A stretch of 50,177 nt of DNA. It comes from Deltaproteobacteria bacterium. Its GTDB lineage: Bacteria > UBA10199 > JADGCS01. How positions within the stretch are numbered: position 1 is the first letter of the stretch; the number at the start of each line of letters is the position of its first letter. This document shows positions 16,720 to 24,473 of the stretch, one piece after another. The translations under genes and the position numbers were made by a program. The DNA lies in contig JADGCS010000018.1 in assembly GCA_015228875.1 (NCBI GenBank), positions 1 through 50,177 of the forward strand, in the 5' to 3' direction. Below the pieces are notes generated by a model, which did not search any database, was not told the origin of the DNA, and worked only from the letters and a program-made list of their open reading frames with translations.

Positions 16720-17058
16720 ATGGCCACCCTGTTTAAAAAAATAATAGACAAAGAAATACCTGCAAGCATTGTCTACGAAGACGATCTGTGTCTTGCCTTC
16801 AGGGATATTAATCCCCAGGCGCCCGTGCACATTCTCGTCATTCCAAAAATCACCTCAATAGACAAACTTTCAAGCGCGCAACCACAGCACCAGTCGCTGC
16901 TCGGCCATCTTTTGATTAAAACACAGGAAATTGCACGGGCCGAGAATCTGCCCGACTATCGGGTGGTCATTAATAATGGAGAAAAAGCCGGGCAGTCTGT
17001 TTTTCATTTGCATATTCATATTCTTGGTGGCAGAGATTTCTCATGGCCGCCGGGGTAG
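16720..17058 (+). CDS. HIT-family (histidine triad) nucleotide hydrolase
   Basis: A 112-aa protein from the start at 16720 (MATLFKKIIDKEIPASIVYEDD). The canonical HIT motif QSVFHLHIHILGG is near the C terminus, and DINPQAPVHILVIPK marks the HINT branch. Such proteins hydrolyse purine nucleoside phosphoramidates. The reading frame runs further upstream, but that extension is not homologous to the family. First in a plus-strand run through hpt and tlyA, though the gap to the next gene (about 67 bases) may hold a separate promoter. Confidence 0.9.
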   Translation: MATLFKKIIDKEIPASIVYEDDLCLAFRDINPQAPVHILVIPKITSIDKLSSAQPQHQSLLGHLLIKTQEIARAENLPDYRVVINNGEKAGQSVFHLHIHILGGRDFSWPPG

Positions 17059-17125
17059 ATTCTGTGCCATTGCGCAAGGCCATCGCACAGAATCCCCTTT
17101 TACACAATACACAGGTCCGTCCAGC

Positions 17126-17878
17126 ATGAAGGAAAAAAAAATAAAAACAGCACTCCTCATCGCGGTTTTGCTTTTTATTGTACCTCCAAACATGGCGCGC
17201 GCCGACTCATGGCAAACCCTTGATAAGGGACTCGAGTATCAAACAATACCGCTCAATACCCCGCAAACAGGTATCAACACACGGCTCCACGTACTTAAAA
17301 TCAATCTCAACAAACTCGTGATCAAACCTGTTTATAGCAGCACGAACCTATCTGCCAAAAATCTTGCCATCAAGTCTGGCGCGCTCGCTGTGATCAATGC
17401 AAATTTCTTTGATGAAACGGGCAAGGTGCTCGGGCTGGTAAAAAAAGACGGTGCTGTTATTAATCCCAAAAAAAATATTTCGTGGTGGTCTGTCCTTTGT
17501 TTTAGAAACAATAAAGCCGAAATTATCCAGTCCAGTCATGTTAAAGAGGGATATTGTCATCAGGCCTTTCAGGCGGGCCCCAGACTTGTTGCGGGAGGTA
17601 CTCTCACCAAACTCAAGGATGAGTTCTCTCAAAAAACAGCGGCAGGCATCAATAACAGGGGAGATCTTCTGCTTGCTGTGAGCGAAGGCGCGATTCCGAT
17701 AAAAAAGCTGGCAGAAATATTCAGCAAAAAGGAAAAAAACGGGGGACTCGAATGTCCTTATGCGCTCAATCTTGACGGGGGGAGTTCTTCGCAGATGTTT
17801 ATCAAGTCTGAAAAATTAAATCTCTACATTCCCAACTATGTCAAAATACCAGTAGGGCTGGGGGTGTTTAAAAAGTGA
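17126..17878 (+). CDS. Exported phosphodiester glycosidase (NAGPA) domain protein
   Basis: A 250-aa protein starting [17 protein letters not shown] with a clear signal peptide (cleavage near ARA, residue about 26). The mature part matches the NAGPA/DUF2233 fold: [22 protein letters not shown], then [11 protein letters not shown], and the conserved [12 protein letters not shown] near the C terminus. Members act on GlcNAc-1-phosphodiester-type linkages or cell-wall glycans; the substrate here is unknown. Its stop overlaps the next gene by four bases (GTGA), so it is translationally coupled to the acylphosphatase. Confidence 0.83.
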   Translation: MKEKKIKTALLIAVLLFIVPPNMARADSWQTLDKGLEYQTIPLNTPQTGINTRLHVLKINLNKLVIKPVYSSTNLSAKNLAIKSGALAVINANFFDETGKVLGLVKKDGAVINPKKNISWWSVLCFRNNKAEIIQSSHVKEGYCHQAFQAGPRLVAGGTLTKLKDEFSQKTAAGINNRGDLLLAVSEGAIPIKKLAEIFSKKEKNGGLECPYALNLDGGSSSQMFIKSEKLNLYIPNYVKIPVGLGVFKK

Positions 17879-18162
17879 CCACAAACAAAAACAAACGCGT
17901 GCACCTGATCGTATCGGGACGAGTACAAGGTGTTTGTTTTCGGCACCACACCCAGCAAACCGCGCATACATTGGGGCTTTTGGGTTTTGTAAAAAACATC
18001 CCGGATAACCGTGTTGAGATTGTCGCCGAGGGTCTTCACGATCAGCTTGTGCAAATCATTAACTGGGCCCATCAGGGGCCAAGGTCGGCACGGGTCGAGA
18101 CCGTATCCGTTGAATGGGAAGATGCCACAAATGAGTTTGCCTCGTTTGATGTGGCTTATTAA
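17875..18162 (+). CDS. acyP: Acylphosphatase
   Basis: A 95-aa protein from a GTG start that overlaps the previous stop codon. It contains the acylphosphatase signature [21 protein letters not shown] (residues about 14-34), with the catalytic Arg in VCFR, and the second signature [17 protein letters not shown] with the catalytic Asn. It hydrolyses the carboxyl-phosphate bond of acyl phosphates. Family length is normal. Confidence 0.92.
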   Translation: MTTNKNKRVHLIVSGRVQGVCFRHHTQQTAHTLGLLGFVKNIPDNRVEIVAEGLHDQLVQIINWAHQGPRSARVETVSVEWEDATNEFASFDVAY

Positions 18163-18194
18163 ATTTTAACTTTTCTAAAGAAAGGATTGCCGAG

Positions 18195-18728
18195 ATGGAA
18201 AAAGAACAAATTAAAACGCCGCGATTTCTTCTTTCCGAGGATGAAATAAAAGGCCGCATCAAGATCATGGCAGATGAAATCAATCATGATTATCAGGGAA
18301 AAGATGTCACGGCCATCTGTATCCTTAAAGGGGGCATGGTTTTTTTTACCGACCTTATTCGCTTTCTTAAAATGCCGCTCAGATGCGAGTTTCTGGCCAC
18401 CAGCAGTTACGGCAACGATAAAAAAAGTTCCGGAGAAGTCAAACTGACCATGGATACCAAATACCCGCTCGAAGGAAAGCATGTTTTGGTAGTAGAAGAC
18501 ATCGTTGATTCGGGATTGACGCTCTCGTACATACTGGCACTGTTAAAGGCGCGCAATCCTGCCTCTGTTAAACTTTGTTCATTGCTCTTTAAACCAGCAA
18601 GCCTCAAGCGAGATCTGACTGTTGACTATGTGGGTTTCAAAATTGGCAACGAGTTTGTCGTGGGCTACGGTCTTGATTATGCGGGGCTTTATCGCAACCT
18701 CCCTTATGTAGGTGTGCTCGAAGAGTGA
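18195..18728 (+). CDS. hpt: Hypoxanthine phosphoribosyltransferase
   Basis: A 177-aa type I phosphoribosyltransferase for purine salvage (hypoxanthine/guanine to IMP/GMP). The PRPP-binding motif VLVVEDIVDSGLTL lies at residues about 97-110. ICILKGGMVFFTDLIR (residues about 42-57) is the loop with the conserved Lys-Gly pair, and DYVGFKIGNEFVVGYGLDY near the C terminus matches the base-binding region. The stop overlaps the tlyA start by four bases. Confidence 0.94.
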   Translation: MEKEQIKTPRFLLSEDEIKGRIKIMADEINHDYQGKDVTAICILKGGMVFFTDLIRFLKMPLRCEFLATSSYGNDKKSSGEVKLTMDTKYPLEGKHVLVVEDIVDSGLTLSYILALLKARNPASVKLCSLLFKPASLKRDLTVDYVGFKIGNEFVVGYGLDYAGLYRNLPYVGVLEE

Positions 18729-19498
18729 CAGCCAAACAAATCAAATGCCGGCTTGATCAACTGCTTGTTAATAAAGGCCTCATTGAGTCACGCACCAAGG
18801 CAAAGGCGCTGATCCTTGCAGGTGAGGTCTTGGTTGACAACACCCCCGTAGACAAAACCGGTACTCTGGTGAGTGAGACAGCAGAGCTGCGTATTAAACA
18901 ACGGCCCAAGTACGTGAGCCGTGGCGGAATCAAACTAGAAAAGGCCCTGAGTGATTTTAACATTAATGTTACCGACAAGGTTGCAGTAGATGTGGGCGCT
19001 TCAACCGGCGGATTTACAGATTGTCTTCTCAGGCACGGAGCGGCAAAAGTGTATGCTGTGGATGTTGGCTACGGACAAATGCACTGGAGTCTGCAAGGTG
19101 ATACGCGTGTCGTAAGAATAGACCGACAAAATTTTAGAAACATCGATATTAATCTTATTTGCGATCCTGTCGACATTGTGGTGATGGATGTTTCTTTTAT
19201 TTCAATCAAACTGCTCATTCCAAAAATCACCGCGCTCTTCAACAAACCCCATAGCTGTCAACACCAGACACTCATCGCACTGATTAAACCTCAATTTGAA
19301 GTGGGTCGTGAGAACATCGGCAAGGGCGGCATTGTCAAAAGTGTTGTGGCTAGAGAAAGGGTTCTTAATGAACTTATAAAACACATCAGCGATCACGGCT
19401 TTATAAACCCGCAAACCGTTGTGTCTCCTATCACGGGTGCCGATGGCAACATTGAATATCTGCTTTGTGCTCCATACAAAAACAAGTTGCCAACTTGA
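18725..19498 (+). CDS. tlyA: TlyA-family rRNA 2'-O-ribose methyltransferase
   Basis: A 257-aa protein from a GTG start overlapping hpt. The N-terminal S4 RNA-binding domain (LDQLLVNKGLIESRTKAKALILAGEVLVD) is followed by a Rossmann methyltransferase domain: KYVSRGGIKLEKAL, VAVDVGASTGGFTDCLLRHGA (SAM site), KVYAVDVGYGQMHW, IVVMDVSFIS and LIALIKPQFEVGR. TlyA methylates 16S and 23S rRNA; some bacterial homologues are annotated as hemolysins. The last codons and the TGA stop lie inside a short R1 repeat (CAAGTTGCCAACTTG), so the C terminus has probably been altered by the element. Confidence 0.92.
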   Translation: MTAKQIKCRLDQLLVNKGLIESRTKAKALILAGEVLVDNTPVDKTGTLVSETAELRIKQRPKYVSRGGIKLEKALSDFNINVTDKVAVDVGASTGGFTDCLLRHGAAKVYAVDVGYGQMHWSLQGDTRVVRIDRQNFRNIDINLICDPVDIVVMDVSFISIKLLIPKITALFNKPHSCQHQTLIALIKPQFEVGRENIGKGGIVKSVVARERVLNELIKHISDHGFINPQTVVSPITGADGNIEYLLCAPYKNKLPT

Positions 19499-19510
19499 AA
19501 TTCCTGGACA
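19483..19510 (+). repeat. R1 short copy (deleted middle) ending tlyA
   Basis: The perfect palindrome CAAGTTGCCAACTTG is joined directly to AAATTCCTGGACA, the two ends of R1 without the hairpin middle. Compared with copies a-c, the A-T pair of the dyad is replaced by G-C on both sides, a compensatory change. It supplies the TGA stop of tlyA. Confidence 0.75.
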
Positions 19511-19519
19511 CGACACTTA

Positions 19520-19963
19520 TTAATAATCCTGGTCCGCTGTTTTGGGCAGGCCCACAACATTACTGCGCAGGTTGTTTCTGGCAATGTCTTTACCCATGGA
19601 GCAATTGCCTTCAAAAACAGCGCCTTCGTCTATAGTAAGAGAAGGGGCGACGATATCGCCTCTCACTTGAGCTGGGGCATTGATGACAATTTTGTTTTTT
19701 GCCTTAATGTTGCCCTTAACCTCTCCATGGACCACAATAGTGCCTATTTCTACATTGCCTTCGAGATAGCCGGATTTACCCACTGCAAGTTCTCCCGATG
19801 AGAAAATCTCTCCCTTAAACTTACCATCAATAACAACATGACCCTCAAAGACAAGCTTGCCTTCAAAACACGCATCTTTTTTAAGTACCGTTGCGTTGGT
19901 TGCGTCTGTTATTTCGACATCACTTCTTACATCATCTCTCAGATCTTCTTTTTCTCGAAACAT
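19520..19963 (-). CDS. Bactofilin
   Basis: A 147-aa protein from the start at 19963 (MFREKEDLRDD), preceded by a strong AGGAGG ribosome site; a frame extends 12 codons further, but without a site. The centre is a bactofilin beta-helix with short six-residue-type repeats (LVFEGHVVIDGKFKGEIFSSGELAVG, GYLEGNVEIGTIVVHGEVKGNIKAKNKIVI, and so on). Bactofilins polymerise into cytoskeletal filaments without nucleotide. In Myxococcus, bactofilins position the ParAB chromosome segregation machinery, and here the gene lies beside parB and parA in the same direction, which supports a similar role. Confidence 0.93.
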   Translation of the reverse strand: MFREKEDLRDDVRSDVEITDATNATVLKKDACFEGKLVFEGHVVIDGKFKGEIFSSGELAVGKSGYLEGNVEIGTIVVHGEVKGNIKAKNKIVINAPAQVRGDIVAPSLTIDEGAVFEGNCSMGKDIARNNLRSNVVGLPKTADQDY

Positions 19964-20171
19964 GTTTCCTCCTAAATAAAATTCTGTATTGACCAACAAA
20001 AATAATTGCCGATCTTAGACATATATTGCGTCATTGCGGTGAGCCAGGCGACGCAGTCGTATTTGTGATACAATGCCCCCAGAAGGTCGCCCCGCTTTGT
20101 CCGCGAGAACTCAATTTTTTTTAAACAAACGATCGTGTCATTCAGCACACCAGCAGTCTGCTGCTGCGATT

Positions 20172-20373
20172 TAGTGTCTGTCGGGAAACGCCGCTTCTCG
20201 TCATTGCGAGGAGTAAAACGACGAAGCAATCTCCCGCAAGCAATTGATTTCAGGAGATCGCCACGTGGGCGCACAGCGGTGGACATGACCCCGTCATGTC
20301 CACCGCAACGCACCGCTCGCGATGACGATTCGCTCGTTTTACGTCAAAACAGGGCGTTTCCCGACAGACACTA
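20172..20373. repeat. R5: MITE with 21-bp terminal inverted repeats
   Basis: Perfect 21-bp ends (20172-20192 and 20353-20373; TAGTGTCTGTCGGGAAACGCC and its complement) enclose 160 bp with no open reading frame. Inside are CGTCATTGCGAGGAG and AAGCAATCTCC, a motif common in dispersed bacterial repeats, and the palindrome TGGACATGACcccGTCATGTCCA. It lies 12 bases beyond the parB stop, in the 422-bp gap to the bactofilin. The rest of that gap (19964-20171) has a further ATTGCGTCATTGCG fragment but no gene. Confidence 0.85.
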
Positions 20374-20385
20374 TTTAACACCCTG

Positions 20386-21273
20386 CTAGAGCATCAGTTT
20401 GTTAACAAGCTCTAGTAGTTCATCCTGATTGTTAAACGTAATTGAAATTTGACCCTTTTCACCCTTGTCCTTGATGGATATTTTTTTTCTTAGTTTGCTT
20501 TCTAAGCTTTTTATCAGTGATGTATAATCTCTGGCGGGGGCATTTGCGTGGTTTTCTGTATCCGGTTTTTCAGGTGGGCTGTCAACCTCCTGCTCTCTTA
20601 TTTTTTTTGTTAAAATCTCTACCTCGCGCACAGAGAGACAGCTCTTGATGATATCGTCGGCAATCTGAATCTGCAATTCCTTGGATTCGATGGCAAGCAG
20701 TGCCCTTGCATGCCCCATGGATATTTTGCTGTTGATGAGGTGGTCTCTTATTTTATCGGGCAGCTTGAGCAGGCGAAGTGAATTGGCAATGCTGGATCTG
20801 TCTTTGCCAAGTTTTGTAGCTAATTCATCCTGGGTGTATTGGTGCTTGCTGAGTAATTCTTTATAAGCAAGAGATTCTTCGATGGGGTTAAGATTTTCTC
20901 GTTGGATGTTTTCGATCAGGGCCATTTCGAGGGCCCCTGTATCATCTGTTTCTTTGACCACAACGGGGACTGTTGTAAGACCCGCTTGAATAGAGGCGCG
21001 ATATCTTCTTTCGCCCGCAACAACCTCGTACTTGCCACCGCCAATAGACCTGACAACAAGGGGCTGCAGGATTCCCTTTTCTTCGATGGAGGCAGCAAGT
21101 TCGTTGAGCTGCTCCTTTTGAAATAGTTTTCGCGGTTGGCTTATGTTTGGGACAATGTCGTCAACGTGGCACTCAAAATACACCCTGTTCGATGATGTAT
21201 TGATGTCCTGCTTGTTATCCATTGGTATGAGTGAACCAAGCCCTTTGCCCAACGCCTTTTTGTGGTTTGTCAT
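20386..21273 (-). CDS. parB: Chromosome partitioning protein ParB (Spo0J)
   Basis: A 295-aa protein from the ATG at 21273 (MTNHKKALGKGLGSLIP), preceded by GAGGTG. A longer frame exists with no better site. The family motif VVAGERRYRASIQAGLTTVPVVV (CTPase/arginine patch) is near residue 85. A helix-turn-helix (QDELATKLGKDRSSIANSLRLLKLP) follows, and a C-terminal dimerisation domain ends the protein. ParB binds parS, spreads as a CTP-dependent clamp and activates ParA. It lies downstream of parA with a 198-bp gap that may hold its own promoter; three parS sites are in the window. Confidence 0.95.
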   Translation of the reverse strand: MTNHKKALGKGLGSLIPMDNKQDINTSSNRVYFECHVDDIVPNISQPRKLFQKEQLNELAASIEEKGILQPLVVRSIGGGKYEVVAGERRYRASIQAGLTTVPVVVKETDDTGALEMALIENIQRENLNPIEESLAYKELLSKHQYTQDELATKLGKDRSSIANSLRLLKLPDKIRDHLINSKISMGHARALLAIESKELQIQIADDIIKSCLSVREVEILTKKIREQEVDSPPEKPDTENHANAPARDYTSLIKSLESKLRKKISIKDKGEKGQISITFNNQDELLELVNKLML

Positions 21274-21471
21274 GACACCTCTTAACATAGTATTATATTC
21301 CTTATAGTTATTAAGTAAAAGTTAAAGCAAAATCTCCTCTGTAAATACTACATGTAAAACTTTAAAAAACTGTTGCAACATCATTAAAAACAACAAACAA
21401 CAAACACCATTTCACAGCGCCCAGTCATGACACATGACAGACAGGGGGGCCGCTACCTATGCTGTTTGAAG

Positions 21472-22269
21472 TTAGCCAGAAACCAGTCTTAGATTTCCCT
21501 TGGCTATTCCAGATACTCTTTCGTAGATTTCTGTTGATAAATCGCTATAAGCCTCTGCGCCTCGAGACTTTGCGTCATACACGCATATGGGCTCCCCGTG
21601 CGAGGGGCTCTCGCTTAATTTTACATTTCTTGGAATGATAGACTGAAACACCTTGTCTTTAAAATAAGACTTTACCTCTTCGACAACCTGATTAGAGAGA
21701 TTGTTTCTTGAATCGTACATTGTCAAAAAAATACCAAGAATTCTAAGATCGGGGTTAAGGCCTTTTTTAACTAGGTCGATGGTATGTACAAGTTCTGAAA
21801 TCCCCTCGAGTGCATAATACTCTGTCTGTACAGGAATGAGGACTTCTTCTGCTGCCGTGAGCGCGTTGACCGTTAATAAGTTTAACGATGGCGGGCAATC
21901 AATAAAACAGTAGTCAAAATAATCTTGTACATTATTAAGTACTTTTTTTAGCTTTGTCTCTCTTGAGAAGGCCTGCATTAATTCGATCTCGGCACCGATG
22001 AGATCTCGGTTAGAAGGCGCAATAAACAGGTTTTCGTATTCTGTTTTCCTGATGATTTTATCTAGGACCTCCTCACCAATCAGGGCATGGTAAATGCTTT
22101 TTTCGACACGGTACTTACTTACACCAAAACCACTCCCCGCATTGCCCTGGGGGTCCAAATCAACAAGCAGGGTTTTGTGCCCCATCTTAGAAAAATATGC
22201 GGCGATATTCACCGCGCTGGTTGTTTTACCTACCCCACCTTTTTGATTGCTCATAGCAATAATTTTCAT
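21472..22269 (-). CDS. parA: Chromosome partitioning ATPase ParA (Soj)
   Basis: A 265-aa deviant Walker ATPase: MSNQKGGVGKTTSAVNIAAY (residues about 6-25), LVDLDPQGNAGSGFG (switch I) and YCFIDCPPSLNLLTVNALTA (Walker B). It is of the chromosomal Soj class without an N-terminal HTH. It segregates replicated origins together with ParB. A parS site lies 216 bases upstream of the start. The 198-bp gap to parB contains AT-rich sequence and short AACAACAAAC runs, with no gene seen. Confidence 0.96.
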   Translation of the reverse strand: MKIIAMSNQKGGVGKTTSAVNIAAYFSKMGHKTLLVDLDPQGNAGSGFGVSKYRVEKSIYHALIGEEVLDKIIRKTEYENLFIAPSNRDLIGAEIELMQAFSRETKLKKVLNNVQDYFDYCFIDCPPSLNLLTVNALTAAEEVLIPVQTEYYALEGISELVHTIDLVKKGLNPDLRILGIFLTMYDSRNNLSNQVVEEVKSYFKDKVFQSIIPRNVKLSESPSHGEPICVYDAKSRGAEAYSDLSTEIYERVSGIAKGNLRLVSG

Positions 22270-22484
22270 AAACTTCCTTTTGAGAAAACCACCACAAAAA
22301 AACAGCTAACATATTGAAATTACTAGTATATATAAACAAAAACACCAAAAAAATTCCCATTGAGAGCTTTACGCCCAATAGCACGAACACTTTTAGTATA
22401 TATTTCATTAAATGCAAGTCTATTTCATGAAGATTTCTATTTTTTTTTTAAAAAAAAGATTTCTTTTATTATCATAAGCTTATC

Positions 22485-22500
22485 TGTTCCACGTGGAACA
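22485..22500. promoter_or_regulatory. parS: parS site 1
   Basis: TGTTCCACGTGGAACA, a perfect 16-bp palindrome and a known chromosomal parS variant, between parA and rsmG. It lies just after a long T/A run (22440-22460). Confidence 0.9.
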
Positions 22501-22975
22501 TAAAATTAACGCGCCGCGTTGTTGTCGTGTTTTGACACTGACAAAAAGTGGTTGTGATAAATTAACAAATAATTACAACAAATTAACAACTTTTTCGCCT
22601 GGCGTGGTGGCTAGGCACATGCCTAGTTATGGCATATTACATCGTCACTGAATGGTCCTTAATGCGACATCAAATTTTGAGTTCTATGGTGATAATCATT
22701 GAAAACAGGGCATTGTACGGAGAAAAACAATCGTCAGAACAGCACCTCCTGGGTGAGTTTTTGTCCCCCCTTGAAACGAGGCTGTCAATTTTCGAAGAAA
22801 ATTGGCGGACTCTCCCAAAGAACGAAAAACGAATTACGGGATTATTGAGTCTATGTCGTTCTTCGTAATTCGTTCTTCGGGGAGGCTGTCTAAATCGACA
22901 GCCTACCTTGTTACAAGGTAGGGGATAGATTTGAGGACAGTCTCCGTTGTGGTCAAGTGTCGGATTCTGGACTAG
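22501..22975. other. Gene-free stretch with a cluster of small hairpins (R4 motif)
   Basis: No credible gene. Four stem-loops follow one another: CAATTTTC/GAAAATTG (22786-22804); CGAAAAACGAATTACG with CGTAATTCGTTCTTCG (22823-22879, imperfect); AGGCTGTC taaatc GACAGCCT (22883-22904), shared with 32404-32427; and CTACCTTG tta CAAGGTAG (22904-22922). The left part (22520-22610) is AT-rich with AACAAAT-type runs. No exact DnaA box (TTATCCACA or its complement) was found. Confidence 0.7.
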
Positions 22976-23623
22976 TTAAAAAACAACTCTGAGCCTCCTT
23001 TCTATCCCCCAAGGCATAATCATATAGACAAGGTCCTTAACTGCCTCGCCTTCGAGAACATTATCTTCGTCCTTGACTGTGGAGCAAAACGCGACCAACG
23101 CACCATTTTTTGACCTTAATTTTGTACATTTTTTTACAAACTCATTTAACCCCCATGTTGCCCTAGTCAGTATAATATCCCCGTCATTTCTGCTAACTGC
23201 CTCTACCCTACCATTTTCAAATACGACGTTTCCCAGTTTTAATTCGCGTGCAACCTGCTTGCAGAAATTAATTTTTTTTCGGTTACTATCAACCAATACT
23301 AGTTTTACCTGATTATTTAAGAGAATCTTCCAAATGAATCCAACACATCCATTTCCGCAGCCAACATCTATGATTACATTGATTACTCCTCTACCCCCCT
23401 CTTTATTAAAGGCAAAAAAAGAAAGGGCGGGGTCTAGAATGTTCTCACATAAAAAGTCACGTTTAGAGTAATTATTTGTAATATTAAATACTTTTCTCCA
23501 CTTTTGATTAAGTATGTACAGTATTTCAAGCTTTTTTATTGTGCTTTCTGAAGTATTAATGTGATTAATTGCAAAACCTTGGATAATTTCATTTAATATT
23601 GTTTTGTTTAGATCAGCTTTCAT
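22976..23623 (-). CDS. rsmG: 16S rRNA (guanine527-N7)-methyltransferase RsmG
   Basis: A 215-aa Rossmann methyltransferase of the RsmG (GidB) family: KWRKVFNITNNYSKRDFLCENILDPAL near residues 37-63, the SAM motif VIIDVGCGNGCVGFIWKILL (about 86-105), VDSNRKKINFCKQV, and VEAVSRNDGDIILTRATWGLNEFV near 140. The gene order mnmG-rsmG-parA-parB is the classic origin-proximal arrangement. RsmG is rather diverged in sequence and AT-rich. A start at the first ATG gives normal length. Confidence 0.9.
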   Translation of the reverse strand: MKADLNKTILNEIIQGFAINHINTSESTIKKLEILYILNQKWRKVFNITNNYSKRDFLCENILDPALSFFAFNKEGGRGVINVIIDVGCGNGCVGFIWKILLNNQVKLVLVDSNRKKINFCKQVARELKLGNVVFENGRVEAVSRNDGDIILTRATWGLNEFVKKCTKLRSKNGALVAFCSTVKDEDNVLEGEAVKDLVYMIMPWGIERRLRVVF

Positions 23624-23678
23624 ACATTAATCCTGCTAAATTAAAACAAAGGGGGCGGTTAACCTAAAAACGGCTAAG

Positions 23679-23787
23679 CGACTGGAGATACAGGATTTAA
23701 TTGGGTTCGGAGAGTCAAAGTGGCTCACCAAACAGGTGAAGCACGGGAAGTCGCGCAGAACGCAATTAAATCCCGTATCTCCAGTCG
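23679..23787. repeat. R3 hairpin element, copy a
   Basis: 25-bp arms at 23679-23703 and 23763-23787, complementary except for one base (CGACTGGAGATAC... with ...GTATCTCCAGTCG). The inner loop, read on the minus strand, is similar to that of copy b (GCGACTTCCCGTGCTTCACC). The right flank (about 23795-23815) is also similar to that of copy b, so the element extends past the stem. It is inverted relative to copy b at 24282-24403. Confidence 0.85.
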
Positions 23788-24281
23788 CCTTGTATCCTTC
23801 AACTGCCGCTTCTAGAATCATTGCAAAAGAATCACGGCAATCCAGAACTGGTCGAAACCACTAGATTGCGGCGATCAGTTTGGTCGCTTGCAATACCAAA
23901 AACGACATTTTTCAACAGTCCCGCAAAAAAACAGACCAATGTCGCGTAACCTTGTTTTTGCTGGCCACAATAAATTTTAATTTATGTAATACAATGAAAT
24001 AATTGCTAAATTTAAGCTGACAGGGCTGTCCTTTTATTTTAAAACACAAAAAACGTTTCACGTGGAACACGCACAACGCATTTCTTTATGCGCCTGTCAA
24101 TTTCTAAAGCACAAACAAAACAAATATATTCCACGACACTGTTGTGTCTCATTGTGTGTATTGGATTTGATTTGCTATCTTCTGTTTGCATGTCATTGTT
24201 ATATTATGTACATAATTTGTATTCGACTGCGCGCAGAGATTGCCCGTCCTCTATTTATCCTACAAACAGCAATTGCACCAC
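23788..24281. other. AT-rich gene-free stretch between R3 elements; candidate replication origin region
   Basis: No credible gene. Bases 23960-24060 are strongly AT-rich (AATAAATTTTAATTTATG, TTTTATTTTAAAACAC) and end at parS site 2 (24054-24069). The setting between rsmG and mnmG is a common place for oriC. No TTATCCACA-type DnaA box was found by eye and dnaA is not in the window, so the origin call is only positional. Confidence 0.35.
24054..24069. promoter_or_regulatory. parS: parS site 2
   Basis: CGTTTCACGTGGAACA: matches the TGTTTCACGTGGAACA parS consensus in 15 of 16 positions. It lies in the gene-free stretch between the two R3 hairpins. Confidence 0.85.
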
Positions 24282-24403
24282 GCTAAGCAACAAGAGATAC
24301 GGGATTTAATTGGGTTCTCATGCGACTTTCCGTGCTTCACCCGGTGTGTGAGGAGCTTTGATTTTACGAACCCAATTAAATCCCGTATCTCCTGTTGCTT
24401 AGC
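24282..24403. repeat. R3 hairpin element, copy b
   Basis: 36-bp arms at 24282-24317 and 24368-24403 (GCTAAGCAAC... with ...GTTGCTTAGC), complementary except for one base, around a 50-base loop. The loop and the outer right flank (TTCAGCTGACGCTCCTAG) are similar to copy a in inverted orientation. No reading frame inside. Confidence 0.88.
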
Positions 24404-24452
24404 AGTCTTCAGCTGACGCTCCTAGGTTTATAAATACGTCCTCGCTCAAGGT

Positions 24453-24468
24453 GGTTTCACGTGAAACA
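24453..24468. promoter_or_regulatory. parS: parS site 3
   Basis: GGTTTCACGTGAAACA: matches the TGTTTCACGTGAAACA consensus at 15 of 16 positions. It ends five bases from the stop codon of mnmG. Confidence 0.88.
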
Positions 24469-24473
24469 GGGCA

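Noticed and set aside
20135..20389. 84-aa frame in the R5 MITE
   Set aside because: It spans the inverted-repeat element; no ribosome site and no domain.
22629..22868. 79-aa frame between parA and rsmG
   Set aside because: It runs through the hairpin cluster and has no homology signs or good ribosome site.
24062..24309. Two overlapping short frames between the R3 hairpins
   Set aside because: They start inside a parS site or overlap each other out of phase; composition is that of AT-rich non-coding DNA.
22270..24473. DnaA boxes and a defined oriC
   Set aside because: No TTATCCACA or one-mismatch cluster was found by eye, so only the setting and AT content point to an origin.
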